Source: JAYWAM01 sp043782425 (GTDB taxonomy: Bacteria; Pseudomonadota; Gammaproteobacteria; Burkholderiales; Usitatibacteraceae). Taken from it: a DNA stretch of 17,439 bases. Position 1 is the first letter of the stretch, and the number at the start of each line of letters is the position of its first letter. The notes below the pieces were generated by a model. It was not told where the DNA came from and did no database searches. It saw nothing but the letters and a program-made list of their open reading frames with translations. The DNA lies in contig JAYWAM010000097.1 in assembly GCA_043782425.1 (NCBI GenBank), forward strand, positions 1 to 17,439, given 5' to 3'. This document shows positions 1 through 7,281 of this stretch, piece after piece. The translations under genes and the position numbers were made by a program.

Positions 1-1
1 T

Positions 2-289
2 GCGCAGACATTGCGCATGTCAAGCGACGTGGATCTGGTCAACGCGCGCCTGTGCCGCATCGGTGCGAACTATACCTTCACCCTGACGCAGTCCGCCACC
101 ATCGCGCTCACTGCACAGCCGCTTGACAGCGCTGGCGGCACACAGGGCTCGCTCATCAAGCTTATCGATAATGTCAGTTACGCCAAGGGCGACAGCAGCT
201 ACCCGCTCGACCCTGCGACGCCGCGCTACGCCCAAGCAACATCACCCACGCCAAGGGCGCCACGCTCGAAACACCGCCTGGTTTGGTAG
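2..289 (+). pseudogene. 3' fragment of an unrecognised beta-rich protein, possibly frameshifted
   Basis: The frame is open from the left edge to a stop at 287-289. It encodes a beta-strand-like stretch (NYTFTLTQSATIALTAQPL) such as occurs in secreted or surface beta-sandwich domains, then a low-quality Pro/Arg-rich tail. The peptide NVSYAKGDS (frame 2, around 170-196) is echoed in another frame by NITHAKGAT (238-264), which is followed by a stop at 292-294. The underlying DNA shares the string acgccaagggcg. This would fit two degenerate repeat units with a frameshift between them around 225-238. I do not recognise the family. The fragment could also be a normal C-terminus whose body lies outside the window. 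The position upstream of rluC, where rne is often found, suggests a rearranged junction. Confidence 0.3.
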
Positions 290-294
290 CGTAA

Positions 295-428
295 TCAAAT
301 GCGAATTCTACGGGGCAGGGGAACATCGAAATTAAACGAGCCAAGCTTGAAGAACATTCGGGGACAGATGTCTAAGTTCTTTGTCTACATGAGGATCAAT
401 TTTGTAGTGTAGTACAACTAGCACGCCA
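295..428. other. Intergenic region upstream of rluC
   Basis: No convincing gene is present. It contains a string cggggacagatgtc (359-372), which resembles motifs seen beside REP-associated or IS200-like transposases, and an AT-richer stretch (380-420) that should hold the rluC promoter. No -35/-10 pair there matches the consensus well enough to call. No clear Shine-Dalgarno sequence precedes the rluC ATG at 429. Confidence 0.4.
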
Positions 429-1430
429 ATGAAAAACACCGATCCCAATATTGAAACAATAGGAAACGCCCCGGTAGTTGCGTTTGAGACAGTCGACGAA
501 AATGCCGCAGATCAGCGTATAGATAACTTTTTGTTGTCGCGCCTCAAGGGCGTTCCCAAGAGCCATGTTTACCAAATTCTCAGCAGTGGCCAGGTGCGCG
601 TCAACAAGAAGCGCGTGGCGGCGTCTTATCGCTTGAAACTGGAGGATGTGGTGCGTATTCCGCCGGTGCGCGTGGCGGCCAAGGCGCCGGTTGCGCGCGT
701 CCGCGTTCCGGAAAACACCATGCTGCTGCCTAATATTCTCTATGAGGATGAGAGCTTGATCGCACTTAACAAACCTTCGGGCTTGGCAGTCCACGGCGGC
801 AGCGGCGTATCTCTGGGCGTGATTGAATTGTTGCGACGCGAATTTCCGCATCTAAAATTTCTTGAATTGGTGCATAGGCTGGATCGCGAGACCTCTGGCA
901 TCCTGCTGGTGGCGAAAAAGCGCGCGGCGCTGTTGGGCATGCATGAAACGCTGCGCAGCGGCGCCAAGGATGGCCGTATCGAAAAGCACTATTTGACCCT
1001 GGTAAAAGGCGTGTGGAAAAATGCACGTCAGCACGTCAAGGCGCGCCTGCAAAAATTTCACACTGCCAGCGGTGAGCGCCGCGTGACTGTGGACGATGCC
1101 GGGCAGGAAGCGCATTCGATATTCACTGCCGTCAAAGGATATTCAACGGCGACCTTGCTTGACGCCCAGATCAAGACCGGACGCACGCACCAGATTCGCG
1201 TACACCTGGCTTATCTGGGTTTTCCGATTTTGGGTGACGACAAATATGGTGATTTCGCGCTCAACAAGCAGTTGCGCGCGCAGGGATTGAAGCGCATGTT
1301 TCTGCATGCCCATCGCCTGGTTTTTGATCACCCCATCAGCGCGCAACGCATAGATTTGGTTTGTGCCTTGCCGCCTGAACTGGAGCGCTATTTGAACACT
1401 CTTCTCTCTGTGGATCATCATCCGCTTTGA
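429..1430 (+). CDS. rluC: 23S rRNA pseudouridine synthase, RluC type
   Basis: This 333-residue protein isomerises uridines to pseudouridine in 23S rRNA; E. coli RluC modifies positions 955, 2504 and 2580. The N-terminal S4 RNA-binding domain spans about residues 28-90 (DQRIDNFLLSRL...QVRVNKKR). The RluA/RluC catalytic domain follows from about residue 100. It carries the signature HRLDRETSG with catalytic Asp at residue 152, and KTGRTHQIRVHLAYLGFPILGD further on. Length and domain order match RluC. RluD is similar, but the location next to the yceF-yceD-rpmF-plsX block favours RluC. The ATG at 429 has no obvious ribosome-binding site but gives the expected N-terminus. The Rieske gene starts 7 bases after the stop, so the two are probably cotranscribed. 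Confidence 0.9.
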   Translation: MKNTDPNIETIGNAPVVAFETVDENAADQRIDNFLLSRLKGVPKSHVYQILSSGQVRVNKKRVAASYRLKLEDVVRIPPVRVAAKAPVARVRVPENTMLLPNILYEDESLIALNKPSGLAVHGGSGVSLGVIELLRREFPHLKFLELVHRLDRETSGILLVAKKRAALLGMHETLRSGAKDGRIEKHYLTLVKGVWKNARQHVKARLQKFHTASGERRVTVDDAGQEAHSIFTAVKGYSTATLLDAQIKTGRTHQIRVHLAYLGFPILGDDKYGDFALNKQLRAQGLKRMFLHAHRLVFDHPISAQRIDLVCALPPELERYLNTLLSVDHHPL

Positions 1431-1437
1431 ACTGGTC

Positions 1438-1794
1438 ATGGCTCGCACGAAACGACTAATCTGCCGGTCTTCAGCCCTGCAAGACGGCGGTAAGGCGGTG
1501 CGTTTTGATTTGCCCGATGGGCACGGCAGTGTGTCGTGCTTCACAGTGCGATTCGGTGGTATGGTCTATGCTTATGTCAATAGTTGCCCGCATCGCGGCA
1601 CCGAGCTTGACTGGAATCCCGGTGAGGTCTTTGATGAATCGGGGCTATACTTGATTTGCGCCACGCACGGCGCGACCTTCGATCCGCAAACCGGGCAATG
1701 TCTGACCGGGCCGTGCCAAGGTGCATGTTTGAAAGCGCTCCCGGTAGAGGAGCATGACGATATTGTGAGCATTTGGCATCGAGCACATTCTTGA
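1438..1794 (+). CDS. Small Rieske [2Fe-2S] domain protein
   Basis: This 118-residue, single-domain Rieske ferredoxin-like protein has no signal peptide or membrane segment. The cluster-binding boxes are CPHRGTELDW (Cys50, His52) and CATHGATFDP (Cys74, His77), giving the standard two-Cys, two-His ligand set for a [2Fe-2S] cluster. It is probably a cytoplasmic electron-transfer protein; the partner is unknown. In many betaproteobacteria a stand-alone Rieske gene lies between rluC and the yceF region, usually with a HAD-family phosphatase and an SppA-like peptidase nearby (recalled, not checked). Both of those are absent here. The ATG at 1438 lies 7 bases after the rluC stop and has only a weak ribosome-binding site. 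Confidence 0.85.
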   Translation: MARTKRLICRSSALQDGGKAVRFDLPDGHGSVSCFTVRFGGMVYAYVNSCPHRGTELDWNPGEVFDESGLYLICATHGATFDPQTGQCLTGPCQGACLKALPVEEHDDIVSIWHRAHS

Positions 1795-1887
1795 AGGCAT
1801 TGTGAATAATTGCGCACACGGGTAAAACAGCGCCCCCGATTGGTTATTCCAAGCCAGTGCGTTAATAGGGAATAGGACACTGTAAAC

Positions 1888-4008
1888 ATGAAGCAAGGGC
1901 CACTTCGCGCCAAAAGCTTGCGGCTACGCCTGGCGGCAAGCTTTGCGGTATTGGGCTTGGTATTTGTGCTGTTCCTGGGGATCATTGCCCTGCGCGCTGC
2001 GACGGAAGCGGGGCTGGAACACGCCATGGCCAGCAATTTGCGTGCGCAGATTATTTGGTGGGGCCTCGGCGCAGTTCTTCTCACCACCATTCTCGGCATC
2101 TTGCTTGCTCATCAAATATCAGCGCCTATCGGCAGACTAGCGAATGAACTCAAGCGGCATGATTTCCGAGCCTTACCCTGGGAGCTATCGTCACATAACA
2201 GCTATGCTGAGCTCGAACAGCTTGCGCGCACCATACAGGAGCTTGCCAATGCTACGCGCAGTCATGAACAGGAACTGGCACACAGCGAACACGCGCTGGA
2301 AGCCAGCGAAGCGCGTTTCCGCGCTATTACGGAAAGCGCTATGGATATTGTCACTGTGGTTGACGATCAAGGTGTAATCCAATACCAAAGCCCTTCTGTC
2401 AAGCATTTGCTGGGCTATGATCCCGATCTGATAATTGGACGCAACCAATTCGATATGGTGCACCGCGATGATGTTGATCTGCTCAAGCAGGAATTCGCAG
2501 AGTTGATCGCGCGTGGACCCGGTACTCAGAGTGAAAATCCTATTGAGTTTCGCGTGCGCCATAAAGACGGCGCCTGGCGCACTCTTGAATCAATGGGGAA
2601 AAACAGTCTTGACCATCCACACATTCGCGGCATTATCATCAATACGCGCGATATCAGCGAGCGGCGCGCCATACAGCAGCGCATTCAGCACCTGGCATAC
2701 CACGACAGTCTGACTGATCTGCCTAACCGCGCCTTGCTTCAGGATCGCGTGTTACAGGCCATCAGCCGCGTGGAACGTTCGGGTAAGGATCTGGGCGTGA
2801 TGTTCATTGATATCGACAACTTTAAAAATATCAATGACTCGCTAGGACACGATGTGGGTGATGAGCTTCTTCGTGAAGTGGCCAAACGACTTACGCTCTC
2901 AGTACGCCAGCACGATACCATCGCGCGGCACGGCGGTGACGAGTTTATTGTGTTGCTTGAAGAGCTTGACGGTCAACGCGGCGCGACGCGCGTGGCGCAA
3001 AAAATACTGGATGCGATGCGCGCCGCCTTTTTTGTCGGCGGTACGGCGCAGCATATCTCCGGTTCGATCGGCATTGCGTTGTTTCCTGAAGATGGTACTG
3101 ATCCCCAGACGCTGATGAAAAACGCCGATACCGCCATGTTCCACGGTAAAAGCCTGGGTAAAAACACTTATCAGTTTTTTACCCCGCAGATGAATATTGC
3201 AGTAAAGCGCCGCGCCGCGCTGGAAAGCAGCTTGCGCGCCGCCGTAAAACAAGGCGATTTTGTGCTGCATTACCAGCCGCAAGTCGATTTAAGCACGGGC
3301 AAAATTGTGGCGGTTGAAGCGCTCGCTCGCTGGAACAGCCGCGACAACGGCACCATGATGCCAGGAGAATTCATACCGCTGGCAGAGGAAACCGGTCTTA
3401 TCAACGAAATTGGCGCATGGGTGCTGCGTGAAGGTTGTCAGCAGGCAAGGCAATGGCAGGACATTGGGCTGGCGCCGCATCGCATGGCGATAAACCTTTC
3501 TGCGCGGCAGCTTAGCGATAAGGGGTTCGTAGAGTTGGTGGCAAAAATTCTTGCCGAAACCGGATTGCACGCGAAGTATCTCGAGCTGGAGATCACCGAA
3601 AGCCAGGTGATGCGACAGGCTGAAGGCAGTATTCTGCTGCTCAACGAGCTCGCAGACATGGGTATTCATCTTGCTGTCGATGATTTCGGGACGGGGTATT
3701 CGAGCCTGTCTTATCTCAAGCGGCTACCCATTGGAAAGCTCAAGATCGACCAGTCTTTTATTCGTGACATCACCGCCGACCCCAACGATACCGCCATCGT
3801 CGTGGCCATTATCAACATGGCGAAAAGTCTCGACCTGGAGGTGATTGCCGAGGGTATTGAAACCGCTGGGCAACTCAATTTGCTGCGTGCTGAAGGGTGT
3901 GGCATTGGACAAGGCTTTTACTTCAGCGTGCCGGTAAGCGCCGACGCGCTATTGCCCATTCTCAAACAAGATTCCATTTTTGCTGAACACCAATCACTTT
4001 TGTCCTGA
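1888..4008 (+). CDS. Membrane-bound HAMP-PAS-GGDEF-EAL c-di-GMP protein
   Basis: This 706-residue protein should both make and degrade cyclic di-GMP. Two hydrophobic segments (about 17-35 and 55-75) flank a short loop of about 20 residues, so there is no real periplasmic sensor domain. A HAMP-like stretch (about 76-123), a PAS domain (about 141-258), GGDEF (about 270-430) and EAL (about 445-690) follow. The cyclase motif GGDEF is canonical at 349-353, preceded by a product-inhibition I-site RQHD (340-343) at the usual five-residue spacing. The phosphodiesterase set is also complete: EAL at 477-479, NLSARQ, ITESQ, DDFGTGYSSLSYLKRLP and EGIET. Both activities are therefore plausible, with PAS as the likely input. 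No strong ribosome-binding site precedes the ATG. The gene probably has its own promoter in the 93-base gap after the Rieske gene. Confidence 0.93.
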   Translation: MKQGPLRAKSLRLRLAASFAVLGLVFVLFLGIIALRAATEAGLEHAMASNLRAQIIWWGLGAVLLTTILGILLAHQISAPIGRLANELKRHDFRALPWELSSHNSYAELEQLARTIQELANATRSHEQELAHSEHALEASEARFRAITESAMDIVTVVDDQGVIQYQSPSVKHLLGYDPDLIIGRNQFDMVHRDDVDLLKQEFAELIARGPGTQSENPIEFRVRHKDGAWRTLESMGKNSLDHPHIRGIIINTRDISERRAIQQRIQHLAYHDSLTDLPNRALLQDRVLQAISRVERSGKDLGVMFIDIDNFKNINDSLGHDVGDELLREVAKRLTLSVRQHDTIARHGGDEFIVLLEELDGQRGATRVAQKILDAMRAAFFVGGTAQHISGSIGIALFPEDGTDPQTLMKNADTAMFHGKSLGKNTYQFFTPQMNIAVKRRAALESSLRAAVKQGDFVLHYQPQVDLSTGKIVAVEALARWNSRDNGTMMPGEFIPLAEETGLINEIGAWVLREGCQQARQWQDIGLAPHRMAINLSARQLSDKGFVELVAKILAETGLHAKYLELEITESQVMRQAEGSILLLNELADMGIHLAVDDFGTGYSSLSYLKRLPIGKLKIDQSFIRDITADPNDTAIVVAIINMAKSLDLEVIAEGIETAGQLNLLRAEGCGIGQGFYFSVPVSADALLPILKQDSIFAEHQSLLS

Positions 4009-4009
4009 A

Positions 4010-4741
4010 TCACCTGCTACGCGCAGACAGAAACAAAAAAACCGTCGGCTTGCGGTTGATGTCTGGCAAGGCAGTGCGCCATTGTGCTACGCACTTGGTG
4101 CAAATGAACTGATCCGGCGCGGTGAGGTTTACCGCCAGACACAGTTTCGTTTCGGGCGCGGCGTTGGCAACAATGTCGGCCAGTAAAGCGTTGTTGCGGT
4201 ATGGCGTTTCGATAAATATCTGCGTCATATTGCGTTTGCCCGATTCGCGCTCAAAAGCTGCAATGGCGGATATTCTTTCCTGGTGCTCAATAGGCAAATA
4301 GCCATGAAAGGCAAAGGTCTGGCCATTCAGCCCGGATGCCATCAAAGCCAGCAATAGGGCAGAAGGGCCGACCAGAGGCGCAACTGCAACGCCCGATGCA
4401 TGCGCAAGCGCAACCAGTTGCGCTCCCGGATCCGCCACCGCAGGCGCACCGGCTTCGGAAAGCAGGCCGATGTCTTTGCCTTGCAGCGCGGGCTTGAGCA
4501 GGCCCTGCAACGCGGATGCAGGCGTATGCTCGTTCAACTCCTGTATGTTGAGGGATTGCAGCGGCAGGATGGTGTTCAGCGATTTTAAAAACTGTCGTGC
4601 GGTCTTGGCATTTTCTACAACGAAATATTCGAGGCGCGCCGTCAGCGCAATCACCTGTGCGGGCAGGATGGCCTCGGGCTGTATCGGTTGTCCCAGATTG
4701 CTTGGAATCAAAAACAGAGTGCCACGCGCCTGCGTACTCAT
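4010..4741 (-). CDS. RsmI-like SAM-dependent methyltransferase (tetrapyrrole methylase fold)
   Basis: This 243-residue protein belongs to the tetrapyrrole-methylase superfamily and resembles RsmI, the 16S rRNA C1402 2'-O-methyltransferase. Visible family features are the N-terminal strand GTLFLIPSNLGQ, the SAM-binding glycine-rich segment LLSEAGAPAVADPG (93-106), GPSALLLALMASGL (from 125) and FHGYLP (145-150). RsmI itself starts with a 'VxTPIGNLxD' motif. Here it is IPSNLGQP, and the protein is shorter than RsmI, so this is probably the maf-linked paralogue rather than RsmI; its substrate is unknown. The ATG shares one base with the yceF stop (TGATG), indicating translational coupling. It converges on the GGDEF-EAL gene with one base between stops. 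Confidence 0.8.
   Translation of the reverse strand: MSTQARGTLFLIPSNLGQPIQPEAILPAQVIALTARLEYFVVENAKTARQFLKSLNTILPLQSLNIQELNEHTPASALQGLLKPALQGKDIGLLSEAGAPAVADPGAQLVALAHASGVAVAPLVGPSALLLALMASGLNGQTFAFHGYLPIEHQERISAIAAFERESGKRNMTQIFIETPYRNNALLADIVANAAPETKLCLAVNLTAPDQFICTKCVAQWRTALPDINRKPTVFLFLSARSR
4036..4057 (-). terminator. Possible intrinsic terminator inside the 3' end of the methylase gene
   Basis: Read on the minus strand, AACCG (4057-4053) and CGGTT (4044-4040) can form a 5-bp stem with an 8-base loop. The stem runs into seven consecutive T residues, two of them paired, then GTTT. The element lies about 25 bases before the stop codon of the RsmI-like gene, in the codons for its Lys-Pro-Thr-Val-Phe stretch. 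The stem is short, so this is only a candidate. It is attractive because the convergent genes leave no intergenic space for a terminator. Confidence 0.35.
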
Positions 4742-5322
4742 CAGGACAGCACCGGGAAACCATCTGCATCAAGCATCTGCGCCAGTGCAATGAGCGGCAA
4801 TCCGACCAGAGCAGTGGGGTCGTCAGCTTCCTGTGACACCATCAGCGCGATGCCCAGGCCCTCAGACTTTGCACTGCCAGCGCAGTCTAGGGCAGGCTCC
4901 TTGTCAAGATAGACTTCGATTTCCTGGTCGGTGTAGCTGCGTAAAGTGACGAGCGTAGGAACAATGCGCGATTGCGAGCGCCCTGTAGCAGCGTTCAACA
5001 GGCACAGCGCGGTATGAAAAACCACGCGTTTGCCGCGCAGTAACTTAAGCTGAGCGACAGCGTTTTCCCGCGTACCCGGCTTGCCAATTGCGGCGCCATT
5101 CAGTTCAGCCACTTGATCAGAGCCGATAATGAACGCCTGAGGATGAAGCGCTCTGACGGCATGGGCTTTGGCTATCGCCAAGCGCAACGCTGTAGCGGCC
5201 GGCGCCTCTGCGGGTAGGGGAGATTCATCCACCTGCGGCGCAACGATGTCAAACGGGATTTGCAGGCGCGTAAGTAAGCTGGCGCGGTAGCGTGAAGTTG
5301 AGGCTAATACCAAGTTGCTCAA
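4741..5322 (-). CDS. yceF: Maf-family nucleotide pyrophosphatase YceF (7-methyl-GTP type)
   Basis: This 193-residue Maf/YceF protein hydrolyses non-canonical nucleoside triphosphates; the E. coli YceF subfamily prefers 7-methyl-GTP, giving the monophosphate and pyrophosphate. Family landmarks are the N-terminal LASTSRYR (Ser10, Arg11, Arg13), GSDQVA with putative catalytic Asp69, Lys81 in GKPG, SEG (153-155) and DDPTALVGLPLI (167-178). The GSDQ form and the DDPTALVGLPLI tail distinguish YceF from the dTTP/UTP-acting YhdE group. It is transcribed away from yceD and is followed with a one-base overlap by the methylase gene, so the two form a minus-strand operon. The start at 5322 gives the standard MSNLVLASTSRYR N-terminus. 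Confidence 0.9.
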   Translation of the reverse strand: MSNLVLASTSRYRASLLTRLQIPFDIVAPQVDESPLPAEAPAATALRLAIAKAHAVRALHPQAFIIGSDQVAELNGAAIGKPGTRENAVAQLKLLRGKRVVFHTALCLLNAATGRSQSRIVPTLVTLRSYTDQEIEVYLDKEPALDCAGSAKSEGLGIALMVSQEADDPTALVGLPLIALAQMLDADGFPVLS

Positions 5323-5384
5323 GATAGCGCCTTTAAGGGTGCGCTTGAAGCTGAGAGTTGGCTCGGGATCATAATGCTAAGTCT

Positions 5385-5413
5385 TTGACAAATTGAAGAA
5401 AAGATAATATCAT
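5385..5413 (+). promoter_or_regulatory. Sigma-70 promoter for the yceD-rpmF-plsX-fab operon
   Basis: A perfect -35 TTGACA (5385-5390) is followed after 17 bases by TATCAT (5408-5413), five of six matches to TATAAT. The expected start site, about 7 bases downstream (5419-5422), falls just before the yceD ATG at 5423, so the mRNA would have almost no leader. Overlapping alternatives such as GATAAT (5403-5408) are poorly spaced relative to the -35 box. The divergent yceF start is at 5322, so its own promoter must lie in the remaining 60-odd bases. Confidence 0.6.
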
Positions 5414-5422
5414 GCGCGCCGC

Positions 5423-5965
5423 ATGTCGAACTCTGATCGCGACGTATCTCCGCTGTTTGGAGTAGTCAATACCGCAGTATTTACCCGCCAAAAGCAAACG
5501 GTGGAAGCGAGTATTGCGCCAGCCAGTCTTCCCCGTCTCCGTGAAACGCTGGTTTTTCCTGAAGGCGAACTCAAGTGCCGCATCGAAGGACGATTATTAA
5601 CCCGTCCTGATGGCAGCCAGCAGCAAGGCGTGCGGTGTATAATAACGGGTTGGGTTACGTTGCAATGTCAGACTACGCTCAAGCCGCTGCGCCACCCGTT
5701 GAATATTGATCGACGCTTGGTGTTGTTTGATGCGGAAAGCGCGATGCCGCCGCTGGAAGATGAGCCGGATGACGAAGACTACGTGGTCGCGGGCCAGGAG
5801 TTAGATTTGCGTGGCCTGGTGGAGGATGAAGTCATACTCGATTTGCCGATGTTTCCGCGTTGCGCTGACAGCGACGCGCAAGCCTCGTCTGACAAGGGCA
5901 ACACAGAGGGAGCGGAGGTCTCGCCCTTTGCAGTGTTAGCGGCGCTGAAAAAACCGAATTCTTAA
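5423..5965 (+). CDS. yceD: YceD-family protein (DUF177), 23S rRNA accumulation protein
   Basis: This 180-residue member of the DUF177/YceD family nearly always lies directly upstream of rpmF. In E. coli and plants the family is linked to 23S rRNA accumulation, although the biochemical role is not settled. Recognisable parts are the central VTLQCQTTLKPL (Cys82) and the acidic C-terminal segment LDLRGLVEDEVILDLPMFPRC (128-147), typical of the family. Many members have a CxxC pair (CQRCL-like). Here only the first Cys is kept, the second being Thr, so any metal or redox role of that pair is unlikely. The start at 5423 has no Shine-Dalgarno sequence and sits at the predicted transcription start. 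rpmF follows after 15 bases. Confidence 0.88.
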   Translation: MSNSDRDVSPLFGVVNTAVFTRQKQTVEASIAPASLPRLRETLVFPEGELKCRIEGRLLTRPDGSQQQGVRCIITGWVTLQCQTTLKPLRHPLNIDRRLVLFDAESAMPPLEDEPDDEDYVVAGQELDLRGLVEDEVILDLPMFPRCADSDAQASSDKGNTEGAEVSPFAVLAALKKPNS

Positions 5966-5980
5966 AAAGGAGTTAGTAAA

Positions 5981-6160
5981 ATGGCTGTTCAACAGAATAA
6001 GAAGTCCCCGTCCAAGCGCGGCATGCATCGTGCGCATGACTTTTTAACCAATCCGCCGCTGGCGGTCGAGCCGGTTACCGGAGAAACGCATTTGCGTCAC
6101 CATATCTCGCCATCCGGTTACTATCGCGGCAAGAAGGTCGTTAAAACCAAGGGCGAATAA
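5981..6160 (+). CDS. rpmF: 50S ribosomal protein L32
   Basis: This 59-residue basic protein begins MAVQQNKKSPSKRGMHRAHD and ends in the usual SGYYRGKKVVK segment, with LRHHI in the middle. It is the standard bacterial L32, a component of the large ribosomal subunit near the exit tunnel and peptidyl-transferase region. It has no cysteines, so it is the zinc-independent form, as in E. coli. A strong ribosome-binding site AAAAGGAG (5965-5972) precedes the ATG by 8 bases. It lies between yceD and plsX, the classical arrangement coupling ribosome synthesis with lipid synthesis. Confidence 0.96.
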   Translation: MAVQQNKKSPSKRGMHRAHDFLTNPPLAVEPVTGETHLRHHISPSGYYRGKKVVKTKGE

Positions 6161-6195
6161 GCGCGGCATAGCTCCTGATCGTTGCACCACATGCA

Positions 6196-7281
6196 ATGAG
6201 CGAAGCTATGAGCGTGGTCATCGCTGTGGACGCGATGGGCGGAGATCATGGCCCATCCGTCACGGTTGCGGCTTCGCTAGACTTTCTCAGTCGCAATGTG
6301 GGCGCGCGCGTGCTTCTGGTCGGCAAGCCCGACGAGCTTACGCGCCAGCTCAAGCGCGCTAAGGCGTCCGACATCCTGTCTGATAATTCACCGCGTCTTA
6401 AAATCGTTGAGGCCCTGGAAGTTGTAGGCATGAACGAGGATATACGCAGCGCCATTCGCACCAAGAAAAATTCTTCCATGCGCGTCGCCATCGATCTGGT
6501 TAAAAGCGGTGAGGCGCACGCGTGCGTCTCGGCAGGCAACACCGGCGCGTTGATGGGTACGGGGAAATTCGTGCTTAAAACCTTGCCAGGCATAGATCGC
6601 CCGGCGATTTGCGCCGTCTTGCCGACACGTAAAGGCCATACCTATGCGCTTGACCTGGGCGCCAACGCCCAATGCGAACCCGAGCACTTGCTGCAGTTCG
6701 CCATTATGGGCGCCATGCTTGCCAGCGCCATCGACAATATCGCCAACCCCAGCGTCGGCCTGCTCAATATCGGCTCCGAAGACATCAAGGGCAGTGAGTC
6801 GATTAAAAAGGCCTGCGAACTACTGAAGAAAAGTCATCTGAATTTTTACGGCAACGTGGAAGGCACCGATATCTACAAAGGCACGACTGACGTTGTTGTG
6901 TGCGACGGGTTTGTTGGCAATGTGATGTTAAAAACGTCTGAGGGTTTGGCGAAGATGCTCGGCGATTTTCTCAAGGAAGAATACACGCGCAATCTATTTT
7001 CCAGGCTTGCCGCAATTGTCTCCTATCCCATCATCAAGCGTTTCAGGAGGCGCGTTGATCACCGTCGCTATAACGGCGCCGCGCTGCTGGGTTTGAAAGG
7101 CGTAGTGGTTAAAAGTCATGGGTCTGCTGATCGCTTTGCTTTTTACAAGGCGCTGGAACGCGCCGCATCGGAAGTGAGTCACGGATTGCTCGAACGTATC
7201 AGTGCAGAAATTTCCCGTCTTCATCAAGAAGGCTTGCTTGGCGCCCATAAAACTACAGTTAATAACGAGCAGGTAACATGA
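6196..7281 (+). CDS. plsX: Phosphate acyltransferase PlsX
   Basis: This 361-residue PlsX converts acyl-ACP plus phosphate to acyl-phosphate, the donor used by PlsY to acylate glycerol-3-phosphate in phospholipid synthesis. It is a peripheral membrane enzyme. Signature segments are the N-terminal VDAMGGDHGPSVTV, CVSAGNTGALMG, ALDLGANAQCEPEHL, LLNIGSEDIKGSE and VCDGFVGNVMLKTSEGLA. Two in-frame starts are possible: ATG 6196 (used here) and ATG 6208 (MSVVIAVDAMGGD). The second fits the usual family N-terminus and has a weak GAG upstream, so it may be the true start. The stop overlaps the fabH ATG by four bases (ATGA), indicating coupled translation. Confidence 0.95.
   Translation: MSEAMSVVIAVDAMGGDHGPSVTVAASLDFLSRNVGARVLLVGKPDELTRQLKRAKASDILSDNSPRLKIVEALEVVGMNEDIRSAIRTKKNSSMRVAIDLVKSGEAHACVSAGNTGALMGTGKFVLKTLPGIDRPAICAVLPTRKGHTYALDLGANAQCEPEHLLQFAIMGAMLASAIDNIANPSVGLLNIGSEDIKGSESIKKACELLKKSHLNFYGNVEGTDIYKGTTDVVVCDGFVGNVMLKTSEGLAKMLGDFLKEEYTRNLFSRLAAIVSYPIIKRFRRRVDHRRYNGAALLGLKGVVVKSHGSADRFAFYKALERAASEVSHGLLERISAEISRLHQEGLLGAHKTTVNNEQVT

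Noticed and set aside
359..372. cggggacagatgtc string as a transposase-associated remnant
   Set aside because: The string is short and recognised only by general resemblance, and no transposase gene or second copy is visible nearby.
380..410. Possible rluC promoter (TTGTCT with TAGTGT)
   Set aside because: Poor -10 match and 18-base spacing. Not strong enough to annotate.
1840..1868. Possible promoter TTGGTT-17-TAATAG before the GGDEF-EAL gene
   Set aside because: Only about three of six matches in each box. A promoter is expected in this gap, but this pair is no better than chance.
4287..4790. Minus-strand 167-residue open frame overlapping the methylase and yceF genes
   Set aside because: The Cys/Arg-rich translation has no domain features. 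The RsmI-like and YceF proteins explain the same DNA.
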